In this document: positions 28,248 to 38,579 of the stretch, in pieces
Position numbering within the stretch: position 1 is the stretch's first letter
How the letters are laid out: the number at the start of each line of letters is the position of its first letter
Source: Rhodopirellula bahusiensis
GTDB taxonomy: Bacteria; Planctomycetota; Planctomycetia; Pirellulales; Pirellulaceae
Length of the DNA: 64,000 nt
NCBI RefSeq assembly: GCF_002727185.1
Contig: NZ_NIZW01000013.1
Coordinates: 162,511-226,510 of the forward strand
Reading direction: 5' to 3'
The notes under the pieces: generated by a model
Database searches by the model: none
The model's input: the letters and a program-made list of their open reading frames with translations, nothing else
What the model was told of the DNA's origin: nothing
Position numbers and translations under genes: made by a program

Positions 28248-28961
28248 ATGACAATGACACGTTTCAATTCCATTCTGCGTATCGCGGTGGCCCTGCTCGG
28301 CTTTGCAGCAGTCACTTGGTCCGCAAGTTCTGCCCAAGCGGTCGAAGGCACCGAGCTGACCAGTCGCAAAGCGATTTGGGCTCCACTGCTTCCTGACTAC
28401 AAAGGCGACTCGGGCGACTCCGTTGGTTTCCTGACGGACATTCGTGGTCACCATCGCTTCGACGGCTATCGCACCAGCGTCGAAGGGAACGTCACTTACG
28501 CCGTTTCTGAAAACACGGAAATGTACGGCTTCGACGCGATCATTCGCGACACGTGGACGTTTGGTGTTCACGATCTGTCGGCCGGTACCGGCTACAGCCA
28601 AATGGAATGGAAGCAAGAAATCAGCGACGACGAGTTGGACAACTCTTATCGCGGTGCGGTCATCGTCGCCGGATGGGAAACTGTCTTTGGACGCCGTCCG
28701 GTTTGGGTTGATCTGCGTTTGGGTCTGTATGACTTGGACGGTCAGTACGTCGGCAACGATGGAGTGACAACGGGTTCAATCAACACGTTCACGACGACGT
28801 TCGGTGTTGACGTCAAACACGACATCACGGTCTGTGGCATTCCCGGTCGCACAATTCTGGGGATTGATTACCTCAGCGACTATGCAACCTGGGATGGTGC
28901 CAACATGGGCTTGGACGACGCGGTCGTGCTGAAAGCTGGTTTCGAGCTATTGCTCTACTAG
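28248..28961 (+). CDS. Secreted protein, probable outer-membrane beta-barrel
   Basis: A 237-residue protein with a clear signal peptide (RIAVALLGFAAVTW, then SSAQA cleavage). The mature part has many alternating hydrophobic and polar residues and frequent aromatic residues (YAVSENTEMYGFD, TFGVHDL, WVDLRLGLYDL), and it ends with an aromatic residue (FELLLY), as outer-membrane barrels often do. I do not recognise a named family. It stands 213 bp after the ketoacyl-synthase-like gene and is convergent with the hydrolase gene. A barrel role is inferred from composition only. Confidence 0.7.
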   Translation: MTMTRFNSILRIAVALLGFAAVTWSASSAQAVEGTELTSRKAIWAPLLPDYKGDSGDSVGFLTDIRGHHRFDGYRTSVEGNVTYAVSENTEMYGFDAIIRDTWTFGVHDLSAGTGYSQMEWKQEISDDELDNSYRGAVIVAGWETVFGRRPVWVDLRLGLYDLDGQYVGNDGVTTGSINTFTTTFGVDVKHDITVCGIPGRTILGIDYLSDYATWDGANMGLDDAVVLKAGFELLLY

Positions 28962-28983
28962 AACTTGCAACGCTCCGCTCGCT

Positions 28984-30552
28984 CTAATTCTGAGCCGGAG
29001 TGTTTGGCGCTTCGGTGACGTTGTACAGGTCCAATCGGCGATCATTCCAATTTTGGACGCTGCCCTGTTCACGGTGCCGACGAAGCAACTCGAGATCAAC
29101 GTCGTAGATCACGACGGTCTCGATGTTCGGGTTTGCTTCCGCTCCAATTCCTTCCCGTGCGAACGTCACGTCGAGTGGCGTTAGCACGGCCGATTGAGCG
29201 TAATGGATGTCCGCGTTCTCGCAGAACGGCAGGTTGCCGGTGCAACCGGCGATCGCAACGTAGACATGATTCTCAACGCAGCGAGCCGCGGCGCAAGTCC
29301 GAACGCGCATGTAGCCGTGGCGATTGTCGGTGTTGAACGGTACGAAGAACAACTGTGCTCCCTTCTCCACCGCGAGCCGCGACAGTTCGGGGAACTCGAT
29401 GTCGTAGCAGATCTGAATGCAAACCGGTCCGCAGTCGGTTTGGATCACTTCGATCCCCGGTCCGCCCGCGACGCCCCACCATTTGCGTTCGCTCGGAGTG
29501 ATGTGCAGCTTGTATTGCTTGTCAATCCTGCCGTCTCGATGGAACAAGAACGCGACGTTGTAAAGTTTTTCGTCTTCGACCACGAATTGCGAGCCACCAA
29601 CGATGTTCGTGTCAAACTTGACCGCCAAGTGACTGAACAATTCCAAGTATTGGGGCGTGTACTCGGCCAACGTCCTAGCAGCTTGCCCGGGACGTTCATT
29701 GGGCAAAAACGATAGCAACTGCGTGGTGAACAGCTCCGGGAAAAGCAGGAAGTCGCATTTGTAGTCTCCCGCGACATCGACGAAATACTGTGCCTGCTGA
29801 GCGAACTCTTCGAAGTCCTTGACCGCTCGCATTTGATACTGAACCGAGCCAATTCGGACTGGACGCACGGTTCTGCGAAAGCGACGTTTTCCAGCCGAGA
29901 CATAGTCCAGGTTTCGCCATTCCAAGAAGGTCGCGTAACCGCAACTCTGCAAGTCCGTCGGCAAATAGTTCGGAATCAAACCCTGCAACGAAAAACCGTT
30001 GGCGATTTGCGCGGTCAAAACTGGATCGAAGAACGTTTTGTCGATCACGCGGTCGATGTACTCGGACGCCTTCATTTCTTCCGCATGCAGGTGATAGCCC
30101 GGTATGCGGCCGCCAACGATCATTTGCTCGATGTTTCGCGAACGACACAGCTCTTTGCGAGCATCGTAGAGCCGTCGAGACAAACGCATCCCACGAAGAT
30201 CGGAATGCACCATGATCTCGATGCCGTACAGCGTGTCGCCGGTTGGTTGATGGTTCCGAATGAATCCACTGTCGGCGATCTTTTTGTAGTCATGCCACTC
30301 GAGGTCGTCATCGTAATCCAGTAGCAGACTGCTACTGCTCGCGACGAGCTTGCCGTCACACTCGATGACGATTTGGCCTTCGGGGAAGTGAGCTAGCTGG
30401 CTTTCGACCTGCTCTTTCGTCCATGGCTGCATGTCCGGGAAGCAAGCCTTTTGCATGACAACCATCGAGTCGTAGTCCTCGATGCGCATGTTCCGAAGAA
30501 TCAGCTCGCGTTCAAAATTGGAAACATCAAAATCAGGGGTGGGCGTCGACAT
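28984..30552 (-). CDS. GNAT acetyltransferase - carbon-nitrogen hydrolase fusion
   Basis: A two-domain cytoplasmic protein of 522 residues from ATG 30552. Residues 10-185 form a GNAT fold (acyl-CoA contact region at [22 protein letters not shown]), and residues 230-510 a nitrilase-superfamily hydrolase with Glu273 (FPELF), Lys348 (KLHITPSE) and Cys382 (ICYDIEFPE). The combination is known in bacteria, but substrates are rarely defined. It lies 90 bp downstream of the arginine decarboxylase gene on the same strand. The hydrolase may therefore act on an agmatine or carbamoylputrescine-type intermediate, which is inference. Confidence 0.88.
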   Translation of the reverse strand: MSTPTPDFDVSNFERELILRNMRIEDYDSMVVMQKACFPDMQPWTKEQVESQLAHFPEGQIVIECDGKLVASSSSLLLDYDDDLEWHDYKKIADSGFIRNHQPTGDTLYGIEIMVHSDLRGMRLSRRLYDARKELCRSRNIEQMIVGGRIPGYHLHAEEMKASEYIDRVIDKTFFDPVLTAQIANGFSLQGLIPNYLPTDLQSCGYATFLEWRNLDYVSAGKRRFRRTVRPVRIGSVQYQMRAVKDFEEFAQQAQYFVDVAGDYKCDFLLFPELFTTQLLSFLPNERPGQAARTLAEYTPQYLELFSHLAVKFDTNIVGGSQFVVEDEKLYNVAFLFHRDGRIDKQYKLHITPSERKWWGVAGGPGIEVIQTDCGPVCIQICYDIEFPELSRLAVEKGAQLFFVPFNTDNRHGYMRVRTCAAARCVENHVYVAIAGCTGNLPFCENADIHYAQSAVLTPLDVTFAREGIGAEANPNIETVVIYDVDLELLRRHREQGSVQNWNDRRLDLYNVTEAPNTPAQN

Positions 30553-30642
30553 ATAGGCGCAGTCAAAGAACCGAAGAAAAGAAAACGACTCAACAACGAA
30601 CCGTGCGATTGTCCTGCCACGGAACCACAGCAGACCCACGAA

Positions 30643-32661
30643 CTATTTCGTTCGCGTCGACAAATACGTGTAGCCACTGAGCGCGCGTTCGTACGCCGCA
30701 ACAGTTTCGCCGGCTTGCTGATGATCGATGTGCCCGTTGCCAATCGCGGTTTCGATCGAGTCTTGCAGGTTCTCGATCAGTTCGCGATCTTCGTACTGGA
30801 CGTATCCCAGCACTTCCGAAACTGTGTCGCCTTTGACGATCGAACGGACCTTGGTCACTCCATCTTCGATGTCCACGTGCACGGCGTGCGTGTCACCAAA
30901 CAGGTTGTGCAGATCACCCAAGATCTCTTGGTACGCACCCACCATGAAGACAGCCAACTGATACGGTTCACCGGACTTCAGCGGGTGAAGCATCAACGTC
31001 CGTTGACGCCCGCCACAACCAACGAAAGCGTCGACTTTTCCGTCGCTGTCGCAAGTGATGTCGCCCAGCACGGCGTGCCGGGTTGGTTTTTCAAGCAAAC
31101 GGTGGATGGGCATGATCGGGAACAATTGATCGATCGCCCAAGAGTCCGGCATCGATTGAAACAAAGAAAAATTCGCGAAGTAGATGTCCGACAACATCCG
31201 GTCGAGGTGCTTCAGATCGTCGGGACGTTCCTTCATCGATTCGGCAAGTTCACGTACGCGATGGCAGATTGCAAAGTACAAATTCTCCGCCGCGACGCGT
31301 TGTTCCAAAGGCAGGTAACCACCGCTGAACAGGTTCATGCATAAATCCAGAGAAACCTGCGCGTCGTGGAACGTTTCCATCATGTTGGCTTGCGTCATGT
31401 TGACGTAGCCAACCCATAAATCATGAACAGGTTGTTCGTAGGACTCAGGTGGTCCTTCCATTTCGGAGGTTTCAATCGCGCCGACGGAATCCATTTCGAT
31501 GCCACCGTGATCGGGTGAAACCGGCTCGCCTTCGACTTTGGCCCATGCGGGCAAGTTGGCGACGCCTTGGGAAGTCACCCCCAATGTTTCCATCACCAAC
31601 ACGCTGTGGTGAGCAGCAACGGCGCGACCTGATTCGGAAATCAATTCCGGGTGAGGTACGCCGGCTTCGTCGCAAACGGTTTGCGTGTGATAGACGACGT
31701 CGTTCGCGTATTCCTGCATCGTGTAGTTCATGCTCGATTCGCTGTCACTGCGCGAACCGTCGTAGTCGACTCCCAAGCCGCCGCCAACGTCGAGGTAACG
31801 CATGCCCGCACCTCGACGAACCAAGTCGACGTAGATTCGAGCCGCTTCGAGAATGGCGGATTTGAGCTGACGAATGTTTCCGATTTGGCTGCCGACATGG
31901 AAGTGCAGCAACTGCAGGCAATCGCCCATATCCATCGCGATCAAACGATCCAACTGAGCCAATAGTTCGGCGACCGTCAGACCGAACTTGCTGCGGTACC
32001 CACCGCTCGCTTGCCAGCGGCCACTTCCGCGAGTCGCCAGTTTGACTCGCATGCCGATCGTCGGACGCACGCCGATGTCCTTCGCAACGTCCAGAATCAA
32101 ATCCAGTTCGCTGACCTTTTCGACGACGGGCAGAACGTTTCGGCCCAATCGCTGTGCGAGCAATGCCAACCGAATGAATTCTTCGTCTTTGAATCCGTTG
32201 CAAACGACCGGCACGTTGGCATCGCCCATCGCGACGGCGGCAACCAATTCCGGCTTGCTTCCCGCTTCGATGCCAAATCCCAACCGGGCGCCTTCACTGA
32301 CGATCTGCTGGACCACTTCGCGTTGTTGGTTGACTTTGATTGGAAAGACGCAGCGATAGCGGCTTTGATACTTGTGATCATGAATCGCGTTTTTGAAACA
32401 ACGGTCCAGCTCGCGTAAACGGTCGCGCAGAATCCCATTGAAACGCAGCAGAATGGGCAAGTCCAAATTCCGCTGTCCCAAACGATCCACCAACTCCTTC
32501 AGGTCGATGCTGTGGGATGAATCTCGGTCCGGCGAAACGAGCACCGTGCCATTCTCAGAGATCGAAAAGTACCCACCGCCCCAACGGTCGATGTCGTACG
32601 TTTGGGACGCGTCGCTGCGAGTCCATTTGGGATCCAAAACCGAGCTCACCCAGAATTCCAT
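30643..32661 (-). CDS. speA: Biosynthetic arginine decarboxylase
   Basis: A PLP-dependent decarboxylase of 672 residues that makes agmatine from arginine for polyamine synthesis. The PLP Lys lies in CVFPIKVNQQREVV (Lys109), and GFGIEAGSKPELV, LLHFHVGSQIGNI, YLDVGGGLGVDYDG and the C-terminal ISESGRAVAAHH are diagnostic. Its length matches the SpeA type rather than the shorter LysA type. The GNAT-hydrolase gene follows on the same strand, and a small membrane protein precedes it by 31 bp. No aguA or aguB with the usual form was seen. Confidence 0.95.
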   Translation of the reverse strand: MEFWVSSVLDPKWTRSDASQTYDIDRWGGGYFSISENGTVLVSPDRDSSHSIDLKELVDRLGQRNLDLPILLRFNGILRDRLRELDRCFKNAIHDHKYQSRYRCVFPIKVNQQREVVQQIVSEGARLGFGIEAGSKPELVAAVAMGDANVPVVCNGFKDEEFIRLALLAQRLGRNVLPVVEKVSELDLILDVAKDIGVRPTIGMRVKLATRGSGRWQASGGYRSKFGLTVAELLAQLDRLIAMDMGDCLQLLHFHVGSQIGNIRQLKSAILEAARIYVDLVRRGAGMRYLDVGGGLGVDYDGSRSDSESSMNYTMQEYANDVVYHTQTVCDEAGVPHPELISESGRAVAAHHSVLVMETLGVTSQGVANLPAWAKVEGEPVSPDHGGIEMDSVGAIETSEMEGPPESYEQPVHDLWVGYVNMTQANMMETFHDAQVSLDLCMNLFSGGYLPLEQRVAAENLYFAICHRVRELAESMKERPDDLKHLDRMLSDIYFANFSLFQSMPDSWAIDQLFPIMPIHRLLEKPTRHAVLGDITCDSDGKVDAFVGCGGRQRTLMLHPLKSGEPYQLAVFMVGAYQEILGDLHNLFGDTHAVHVDIEDGVTKVRSIVKGDTVSEVLGYVQYEDRELIENLQDSIETAIGNGHIDHQQAGETVAAYERALSGYTYLSTRTK

Positions 32662-32692
32662 GTGAAAGAGGTTTGCGTTTGAAACGTCAGAT

Positions 32693-33214
32693 TCAGAATT
32701 GCACCTCTTTCACGCCTCTTGCACCAGTGGGCAACTTCCCAGTTACCGTGATTTCTGTGATGGGATATCGACCTGGAACCCAGAATTGGCTGCTCTTTGT
32801 CGCAAACGCAGCCTGACGAAGCACCAACGTTTCTCCCACCGCCAGCGGTTTGTCCTGGTACAAAAAGTACTGGCCATTCAGGTTCATCGTGACATTGGGA
32901 ATTTCAAAGTCAGCTTCGTTGGTGACCACCACCACATCATCAAGTAACTTGGAGTTGCCTTCGATTGTCAGCAGCGGACGGCGATCGATTAAAATCTCGA
33001 CCGGCAATTCGTGTTCGCTGGCCTTTCCAAAGATCACCGCGTAAAGACTGAGCCCAAACAACGGAACGAAGCAAACCGTCGCCAGAGCGAGGAACAGCCC
33101 CCTAGTGGAAAGCTGAGGCGTCGGCGCGATTGAGCGCGGTGGTTCGTGGACCTCCGGATCCGATTCCGAAACGGATGCGGACGGCGGAGTTGGGCTGGTG
33201 GATGATTCGGACAT
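32693..33214 (-). CDS. Single-pass membrane protein, unknown function
   Basis: A 173-residue protein starting at ATG 33214. The first 45 residues are rich in Ser, Pro and Glu, followed by a membrane segment (LFLALATVCFVPLFGLSLYAVIF) and a soluble domain of about 105 residues that contains LPVEILIDRRPLLTIEG and ends VTGKLPTGARGVKEVQF. It is probably type II, with the soluble part outside the cytoplasm. The gene sits between apbE and speA on the same strand, with 83 and 31 bp gaps, so it could be co-transcribed. I do not recognise the domain. Confidence 0.65.
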   Translation of the reverse strand: MSESSTSPTPPSASVSESDPEVHEPPRSIAPTPQLSTRGLFLALATVCFVPLFGLSLYAVIFGKASEHELPVEILIDRRPLLTIEGNSKLLDDVVVVTNEADFEIPNVTMNLNGQYFLYQDKPLAVGETLVLRQAAFATKSSQFWVPGRYPITEITVTGKLPTGARGVKEVQF

Positions 33215-33297
33215 GAAAACGTGTCGGGTGAACAATGCAAAGGTGAGAGCGAATCGGCTGTACGGATCTGATCTCAATCCAGAGCGAGCCAATCCGC

Positions 33298-34305
33298 TTA
33301 TGAGTTGTGCCAGTTCAAGGGTCCTGACTTGTCAATCACAACTTCCTCCTGGCGTTCGCCGGCGCTGACCAAAATCAGTCCAATGCCGTGCTCGGCAGCA
33401 TACGCTTTCGCGTCGTCGTTTCCCATCACAAACAAAGCGGTCGACAAGGCATCCGCTTCCACCGCATGAGTCGTCGTCAGCGTCAGAGACAACCATTGGC
33501 CGGCTGGGTAGCCCGTCCTGGGATCGATGACGTGACCATAACGCTTGCCTTGGTGATGAAAAAACTGCTTGCCGCTGCCGCTGGTCGACAGAGCCTCATC
33601 TCGCAGCCAAAGTCCTCCGAGCCGTCGGCCTGGACGCGTGGGATGGGACACGCCGACCAGCCATCCTTTTGGGCGTTCTGCGTCGACTTCGACCTCCGCT
33701 ACTTCAGGATCATCCGCCGGTTGTTGATCACCTGCCGCCAACACGCTGCTGTGGCCCGCGTGAATGAGGAAATCCCGCATGCCTTCCGCCCTCAACGCGG
33801 CAGCCAAGACATCGATCGCGTTTCCCTTGCCAATGGCACCCAAGTTGAGCGACATGCCATCGACAGCGAAACGAACTGTGCGATTTTCGGCATCCAAAAT
33901 CAGATGCTTCCATCCGACCCGTTTACGAGCGGAAGTGATCTCATCCGGTTTGGGTTTGCGACCTTCCCGCTTGGTAAATCCCCAAGTCTCCACGAGAGGC
34001 CCCGCAGTGATATCGAAGGCACCTCGGGTTTGCTCCGCCAGCGAAGTTGCTTTGGCCAAGAGATCGAACGTTGCTGGCTTCAGATGAACGGGTTGCTCGA
34101 ACGCCGACGCGTTGACACGAGCGATCTCACTATCGCCTCGGTAGACCGTCAGCGCGTTCTCGATTTCCTCAATCGCTTCCATCTGTCGCAGAACGACATC
34201 CGCAACCGACCGGGTTCCAACCCGCTGATGCTCATCCGGCACCAACACCACAAATTCGCACGCCATCGCACGATGCTTCAATTCCAACAACTTCAAGTCC
34301 CACAA
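33298..34305 (-). CDS. apbE: FAD:protein FMN transferase (ApbE family)
   Basis: Transfers FMN onto Thr or Ser of exported proteins such as NqrB/C and RnfG. The 335-residue product contains YRGDSEIARVNA, the FDITAGPLVETWGF segment, and NLGAIGKGNAIDVLAAALR with the Mg/FAD contact pattern. The C-terminal AVEADALSTALFVMG (Asp-rich metal site) follows HVIDPRTGYPAG. The start is uncertain: the TTG at 34305 gives WDLKLLELKHRAMAC, and no signal or lipobox is evident, which is unusual because ApbE is often a lipoprotein. The giant CHAT gene lies upstream on the same strand. Confidence 0.88.
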   Translation of the reverse strand: MWDLKLLELKHRAMACEFVVLVPDEHQRVGTRSVADVVLRQMEAIEEIENALTVYRGDSEIARVNASAFEQPVHLKPATFDLLAKATSLAEQTRGAFDITAGPLVETWGFTKREGRKPKPDEITSARKRVGWKHLILDAENRTVRFAVDGMSLNLGAIGKGNAIDVLAAALRAEGMRDFLIHAGHSSVLAAGDQQPADDPEVAEVEVDAERPKGWLVGVSHPTRPGRRLGGLWLRDEALSTSGSGKQFFHHQGKRYGHVIDPRTGYPAGQWLSLTLTTTHAVEADALSTALFVMGNDDAKAYAAEHGIGLILVSAGERQEEVVIDKSGPLNWHNS

Positions 34306-34459
34306 GAATTCGGCGTTTCAAACACCCGGCCATGCCACATCCGGCGGCACATGATACGGCCAAGTCCATCTTCGTGCGAAACCCCCTCGATCGCCGGCGG
34401 CCAATCTCCAATTGCACTGTTAAATTTGGCTCCGCGTCAGCGCAACGTCCGCAAGTCGT

Positions 34460-37400
34460 TCATCGAGTTGGATCGGTGCTTCTCAGCTTACCGATGGCGT
34501 CCAGATCATCCGCATGCAGTTTGTTCAGTGGGACCTTGCTTAGTTTTCCATTTTCTCTACGTAGCACGACGTGCTGGCCATCTGCAGAAACGAACTCCGC
34601 CCGCACTGAAAACTTCCCATCTGCGCTTCGCCATGTGCGAACAGCAATGGCGTTTTGAGTGGGCAAAGTTGCTCTTGCGTTCAAGTCATCCGACGCGGTT
34701 TTTGGCGGAGGACCCGCGATTGTGAAGGCAGCCCATAGCTGTGGTGCAGGGAAGTATCCCGCATCCTCCAGCTTTGCGATGATGGCGAGTTGAGCCTGAC
34801 GTAGTGACGCTCCTCCCGATTCGCCCGCCGCGTAGTGACGGAAGAAGTCGGTCATCATCTCGGCGGTGATTTGGTCTGGGATGGACCACAGCGTCGCGGC
34901 AACGTTACGGGCTCCCGCGAGTTGGAATGCATACCGCAGTCCGGTGACACCCTCACCACTGTTGGCGATTCCTAGCCCAGTTTGGCAGGCACTCAAGACG
35001 ACCAGTTCGGTTCCTCGATAGTCCGCTGCCAACACCTCCAATCCAGTCAACACGCCATTCCCGTTTCCTTCAATCGCCGAGTTCGCATCGCAAAATGCCA
35101 GCCCGCAAGTTGCCAGAGGATGCTGGCCGTCTCTGTGTTCAGCGAAACCGTGTGTGCTAAAAACGGCTACTTTAGGTCGGAGTGCTGATTGAACGACGGA
35201 CTCCTTTGCTTCCGCTTCCAAATAGACCTCGGGCTCACCCGCGGCCAGCTGTTTCAGCGATGGTAGGATGCCCCGAGCTTCCTCCGCCGTTCCTGGAAGA
35301 GGCCCGAACGGGACAACTTTGGCGTCCGTTTTCGAGCCGGTTCCATAGTCGGGGTTCGCCACGACCAAAGGAGCAGACATTGGCTCGAGCGACGCTCGGG
35401 TCAGCAAGTCGCGGCCACTGAGTAGGTATTGAAATTCATGTCGATGAATCAGGAAACGTCCTTCCTCGTCCGGGAGAGCGGCCCAGGGCACCATCCACAG
35501 TTGATGGTCAGGTGATATCAACAGCTTCTTTGTATTCCAAGCTTCACCGGGCAACTGCTGGGATAGATGTGACGCGATCTCAGTCAATTGATTCTGAAGG
35601 GAAGATGCCATGCTATTCGCAACCAACTGCCCCCGGAGGACTGCCTGAAAATGGTTGATCGGCCTGGCGAGCTGATCCCAGTCCGGGCAAACAACTTTCA
35701 GTCGGACTTCGCCCTTGCTGAGGGCAGGTACGATCCACGCGACGGCCATTGGATCGGCTGTCTCAATTCCGATCTTCGAAAATCGTCCAGCACGATCCCG
35801 ATTGGTGTTCAGCCTTTTCGTCTTCAACCCAACGACTGCCAGTTCGATCAGTACTGTGTCATCGGGAATGTTCTTCCGAACTTGTTCGAGCGTCACCCAT
35901 GGCTCAAGCCTCATTTCGGTCCAACCAGCACTTCCAAGTTGCCACGAGAGTTCTGATTCACGCTGTCGAAGTCGATCCAATTCGCTTTGTGAACTCAAAC
36001 GAGAACCGTTTGGTTCAGATGGTCGTTCCAGTGCAGTGACCGAACGCAAGCCGATTTCGGAGATTTGGTTTCGCACCTGAGCCAAATCTTTGGCAATCGC
36101 GCGAACTTGCGGATCCTTTGTCGATGCCGCCATCCGCGTTCGCTCCGCAAGCACCCGGGTTGCCGTGCCCTTCGAATTCAAAATCCATTCGCACGAGTAC
36201 TTCGCCGCGTCTGGATGCTGTTTAAGTCTCACCGCCATCATCAACGCTGCATTGACCGCTGGCTGAAACTGTTCGCGAAGGAAGTCACTTTGCTCCTGTT
36301 CTGACATCAATGGCAGAACTCGTGCAACATGGTCCTTCAAAGCTCGCTGACTTCGGTCCATCGTCCGCAACGCTTCGGTGTCTTTTCCGAGACGTTCATA
36401 GAGTTGGGCGAGTTGCAGCGTCGCCTGTGCCGTGTGGGGATGGTTCCGACCGACAAATCGCTCGTAATCAGAAAGCTGTTCGGTCAATACGCTTTCGAGC
36501 TGCCGATACAGGTTCGCCCGCTGCGCGTGACTCACCAATTGGTCGTACATGTGACGCGTACTGACGTTCAGCGTTCCAGATTTGGCTTTTGATTGATGCC
36601 ATGCCCGGATGAAGAGCTGCACTGCTTCCGATGCGGCATTCGGATCGTCGTCATCGAAAATGAGTCCACCCAGTCGCGCATAGTCGGAAGGGGAGACATC
36701 CAGTTCGTTGCTGTGTCGATGATCGATCACCCGACGAAGACTCTTTGCTGCAGCAGATGAGTCCCCCATTTTTTCCTGCGTCCAAGAGATGTTTTTGAGC
36801 AAAGACTCCCATCGCACTCCATATCGATTGGCCGACTCGGACAACTTCAACGCGTGCACATAAAGCGGGAGCGCTTTCTCAGGCTGCAACAAATGATGTT
36901 CGTATGCCTGGCCGCAATTGGTAAGCAACAGCTGATGTCTTCGCGGTGCGCGTTCCAGTCTTCGCTCTCCTGCTGCTAGCAGCGACTCGATCTCGTGGAC
37001 AGCCTTCTCATGTTCACCACGGTCATTCAGATCGGTGACTCGGTGAACAATTCCTTCGATTCGCTCCACGAAGAGCTCTTCTTTTGTCTTGGCTTTTGCC
37101 TTCGGAACTTTGGGTACATAGGTGTGCTTCAACCCAGACGCGGTGTTCAGAAAATGCTCCTTTAAGTCTGAATCGAGCTTCCAAATCTGGTTGAGACGCC
37201 CATATTCGAGCCTGACAAGAAGGAAGTTCCCATCCGGCGACAAACTGAGATCATCGAATGGAATTGACCGGTTGCTTTCAAGCAGTTCTCGTACGCGCGG
37301 AGCAAATGGCAGGTACTCGACACTGTCTGGATTGGCTAGTCGCCGCAGCTGAACTGCGCTGACTCCTTCGTCTCCAAGACAACGCACGGTGAACAACTGC

Positions 37401-38224
37401 CCCGTCTCAAAGTCGATCTGCATGGCGTGGTGATCGGGCAGAAACAACAACCGACGTCCCAACCGCATGTCGAAACTCGCAACGCCACCCTCACTCGAGT
37501 TGGTCCAATATGTCCCGAAGACGGTGGAGCCTTCGGGGTTGATTGCTAAGTCGTTCAAGCTGTGATCCACGGGAACATTCGTGGCGGTCTTTGATTCCAG
37601 GTCCCACTTTCGTGTCAGTTCGTTGCAGGAGGTTAGCAGGCAGGTTCCTTGTTGGTCGAAAGAGGCACACATCACCATCGTTGGGTGCTGCGGCAGCTTG
37701 GCGATTGGCTCGCCGGTTTTGAAGTTCCAAATTGTGGTCGTCTGTTCATCGCAGAGGGCAAACGAATAGCCCTTCGGATTCCCAACCACAAACGAGTTGG
37801 CATTATTCAGGGGCCAGGAACGAAGAAGCGTTTCAGTTTCAAGATCGAACAGTTTCGCGGTTTGCTTTCCGCAAGCGACGAAATACCGGCCGTCGGGAGA
37901 GCACGCCGAACGTTTGGCGACAAATTGATCGGAGTATGGCATTCGGCTGATTTCACGTCCGGTCGATAGCTCGACCACAACGATCGCCTTCGCAGTGGCG
38001 GATCTCCCCCAATGCTCGACAGGAGCAAATTCGCAGGCAACCACTCGGCCATTGTTTGTTAGATGGACCCCGACCGGGCCATCCTCGTGATGCATGACGA
38101 CCGTTCCGTCTTTCAAACGAATTTTGGCAGACTGATCGGATTCCTGAGCAATCAGCCCGCCATGACCGGCAAACCAAGTCAGCAAGGCAATCCAAACGCA
38201 GTGTCCGGTGTGCCGAACAATCAT
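34460..38224 (-). CDS. Secreted CHAT-domain protein with propeller, TPR and SHD1 domains
   Basis: A giant protein of 1254 residues. ATG 38224 gives a signal peptide (HCVWIALLTWFAGHGGLIAQ), whereas the GTG 46 codons upstream does not. Residues about 30-380 are a WD40/propeller-like region (SPDGRYFVACGKQTAKLFDLE). TPR-like helices fill about 400-700. A CHAT caspase-like domain spans about 870-1165 with the dyad His1025 (FSTHGFAEH) and Cys1080 (VVLSACQTG). An SHD1-type domain ends the protein (about 1196-1250, RTWRSADGKFSVRAEFVS). CHAT proteins are often proteases, and an extracytoplasmic scaffold-protease is plausible. Target unknown. Confidence 0.87.
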   Translation of the reverse strand: MIVRHTGHCVWIALLTWFAGHGGLIAQESDQSAKIRLKDGTVVMHHEDGPVGVHLTNNGRVVACEFAPVEHWGRSATAKAIVVVELSTGREISRMPYSDQFVAKRSACSPDGRYFVACGKQTAKLFDLETETLLRSWPLNNANSFVVGNPKGYSFALCDEQTTTIWNFKTGEPIAKLPQHPTMVMCASFDQQGTCLLTSCNELTRKWDLESKTATNVPVDHSLNDLAINPEGSTVFGTYWTNSSEGGVASFDMRLGRRLLFLPDHHAMQIDFETGQLFTVRCLGDEGVSAVQLRRLANPDSVEYLPFAPRVRELLESNRSIPFDDLSLSPDGNFLLVRLEYGRLNQIWKLDSDLKEHFLNTASGLKHTYVPKVPKAKAKTKEELFVERIEGIVHRVTDLNDRGEHEKAVHEIESLLAAGERRLERAPRRHQLLLTNCGQAYEHHLLQPEKALPLYVHALKLSESANRYGVRWESLLKNISWTQEKMGDSSAAAKSLRRVIDHRHSNELDVSPSDYARLGGLIFDDDDPNAASEAVQLFIRAWHQSKAKSGTLNVSTRHMYDQLVSHAQRANLYRQLESVLTEQLSDYERFVGRNHPHTAQATLQLAQLYERLGKDTEALRTMDRSQRALKDHVARVLPLMSEQEQSDFLREQFQPAVNAALMMAVRLKQHPDAAKYSCEWILNSKGTATRVLAERTRMAASTKDPQVRAIAKDLAQVRNQISEIGLRSVTALERPSEPNGSRLSSQSELDRLRQRESELSWQLGSAGWTEMRLEPWVTLEQVRKNIPDDTVLIELAVVGLKTKRLNTNRDRAGRFSKIGIETADPMAVAWIVPALSKGEVRLKVVCPDWDQLARPINHFQAVLRGQLVANSMASSLQNQLTEIASHLSQQLPGEAWNTKKLLISPDHQLWMVPWAALPDEEGRFLIHRHEFQYLLSGRDLLTRASLEPMSAPLVVANPDYGTGSKTDAKVVPFGPLPGTAEEARGILPSLKQLAAGEPEVYLEAEAKESVVQSALRPKVAVFSTHGFAEHRDGQHPLATCGLAFCDANSAIEGNGNGVLTGLEVLAADYRGTELVVLSACQTGLGIANSGEGVTGLRYAFQLAGARNVAATLWSIPDQITAEMMTDFFRHYAAGESGGASLRQAQLAIIAKLEDAGYFPAPQLWAAFTIAGPPPKTASDDLNARATLPTQNAIAVRTWRSADGKFSVRAEFVSADGQHVVLRRENGKLSKVPLNKLHADDLDAIGKLRSTDPTR

Positions 38225-38579
38225 TTCTGTTTCTCTTGGCGAAAAAGGAGTTTGAAATGGCAATTCGCGTCGAGCGACTCTTACCGCCGGCTTCGGAGGG
38301 ATTGAATTCAATTCGCCGGTCTTTTTGGATGCAGTGTGATGGCGTTTCGTTCCCGATGACACTGTTTCCGTGAAATAGCAGTGTCGACGCCTAACATGAA
38401 GCTGCGATCCGACAGGGAATATCTACCAGAATCAAAGAAGTAGCTGGCGTCAACAAAATGAAACGGACGGCTCGGATCAGCTATCATATTGGTTCAGAAT
38501 CTGCCCCCTCTATTGCACCGAAACGGGCAATCACGTTTTGTGTGGGCTCAATTGAACGGCACCCTCCTGAGCCGTTCAG
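38225..38579. promoter_or_regulatory. Divergent intergenic region with an 8-bp hairpin at the downstream start
   Basis: This stretch should carry promoters for the CHAT gene (minus) and the Gfo/Idh gene (plus). A perfect 8-bp inverted repeat (TGAACGGC 38553-38560, GCCGTTCA 38571-38578, ten-base loop) ends immediately before the ATG at 38580. I see no gene here. Confidence 0.5.

Noticed and set aside
30451..31344. Open frame of about 297 codons opposite speA
   Set aside because: Antisense shadow of a conserved gene, with a His/Arg-rich composition typical of reverse-frame translation.
33388..34725. Open frame of about 445 codons opposite apbE and the end of the CHAT gene
   Set aside because: It crosses two clearly coding genes on the other strand and has no recognisable protein pattern.
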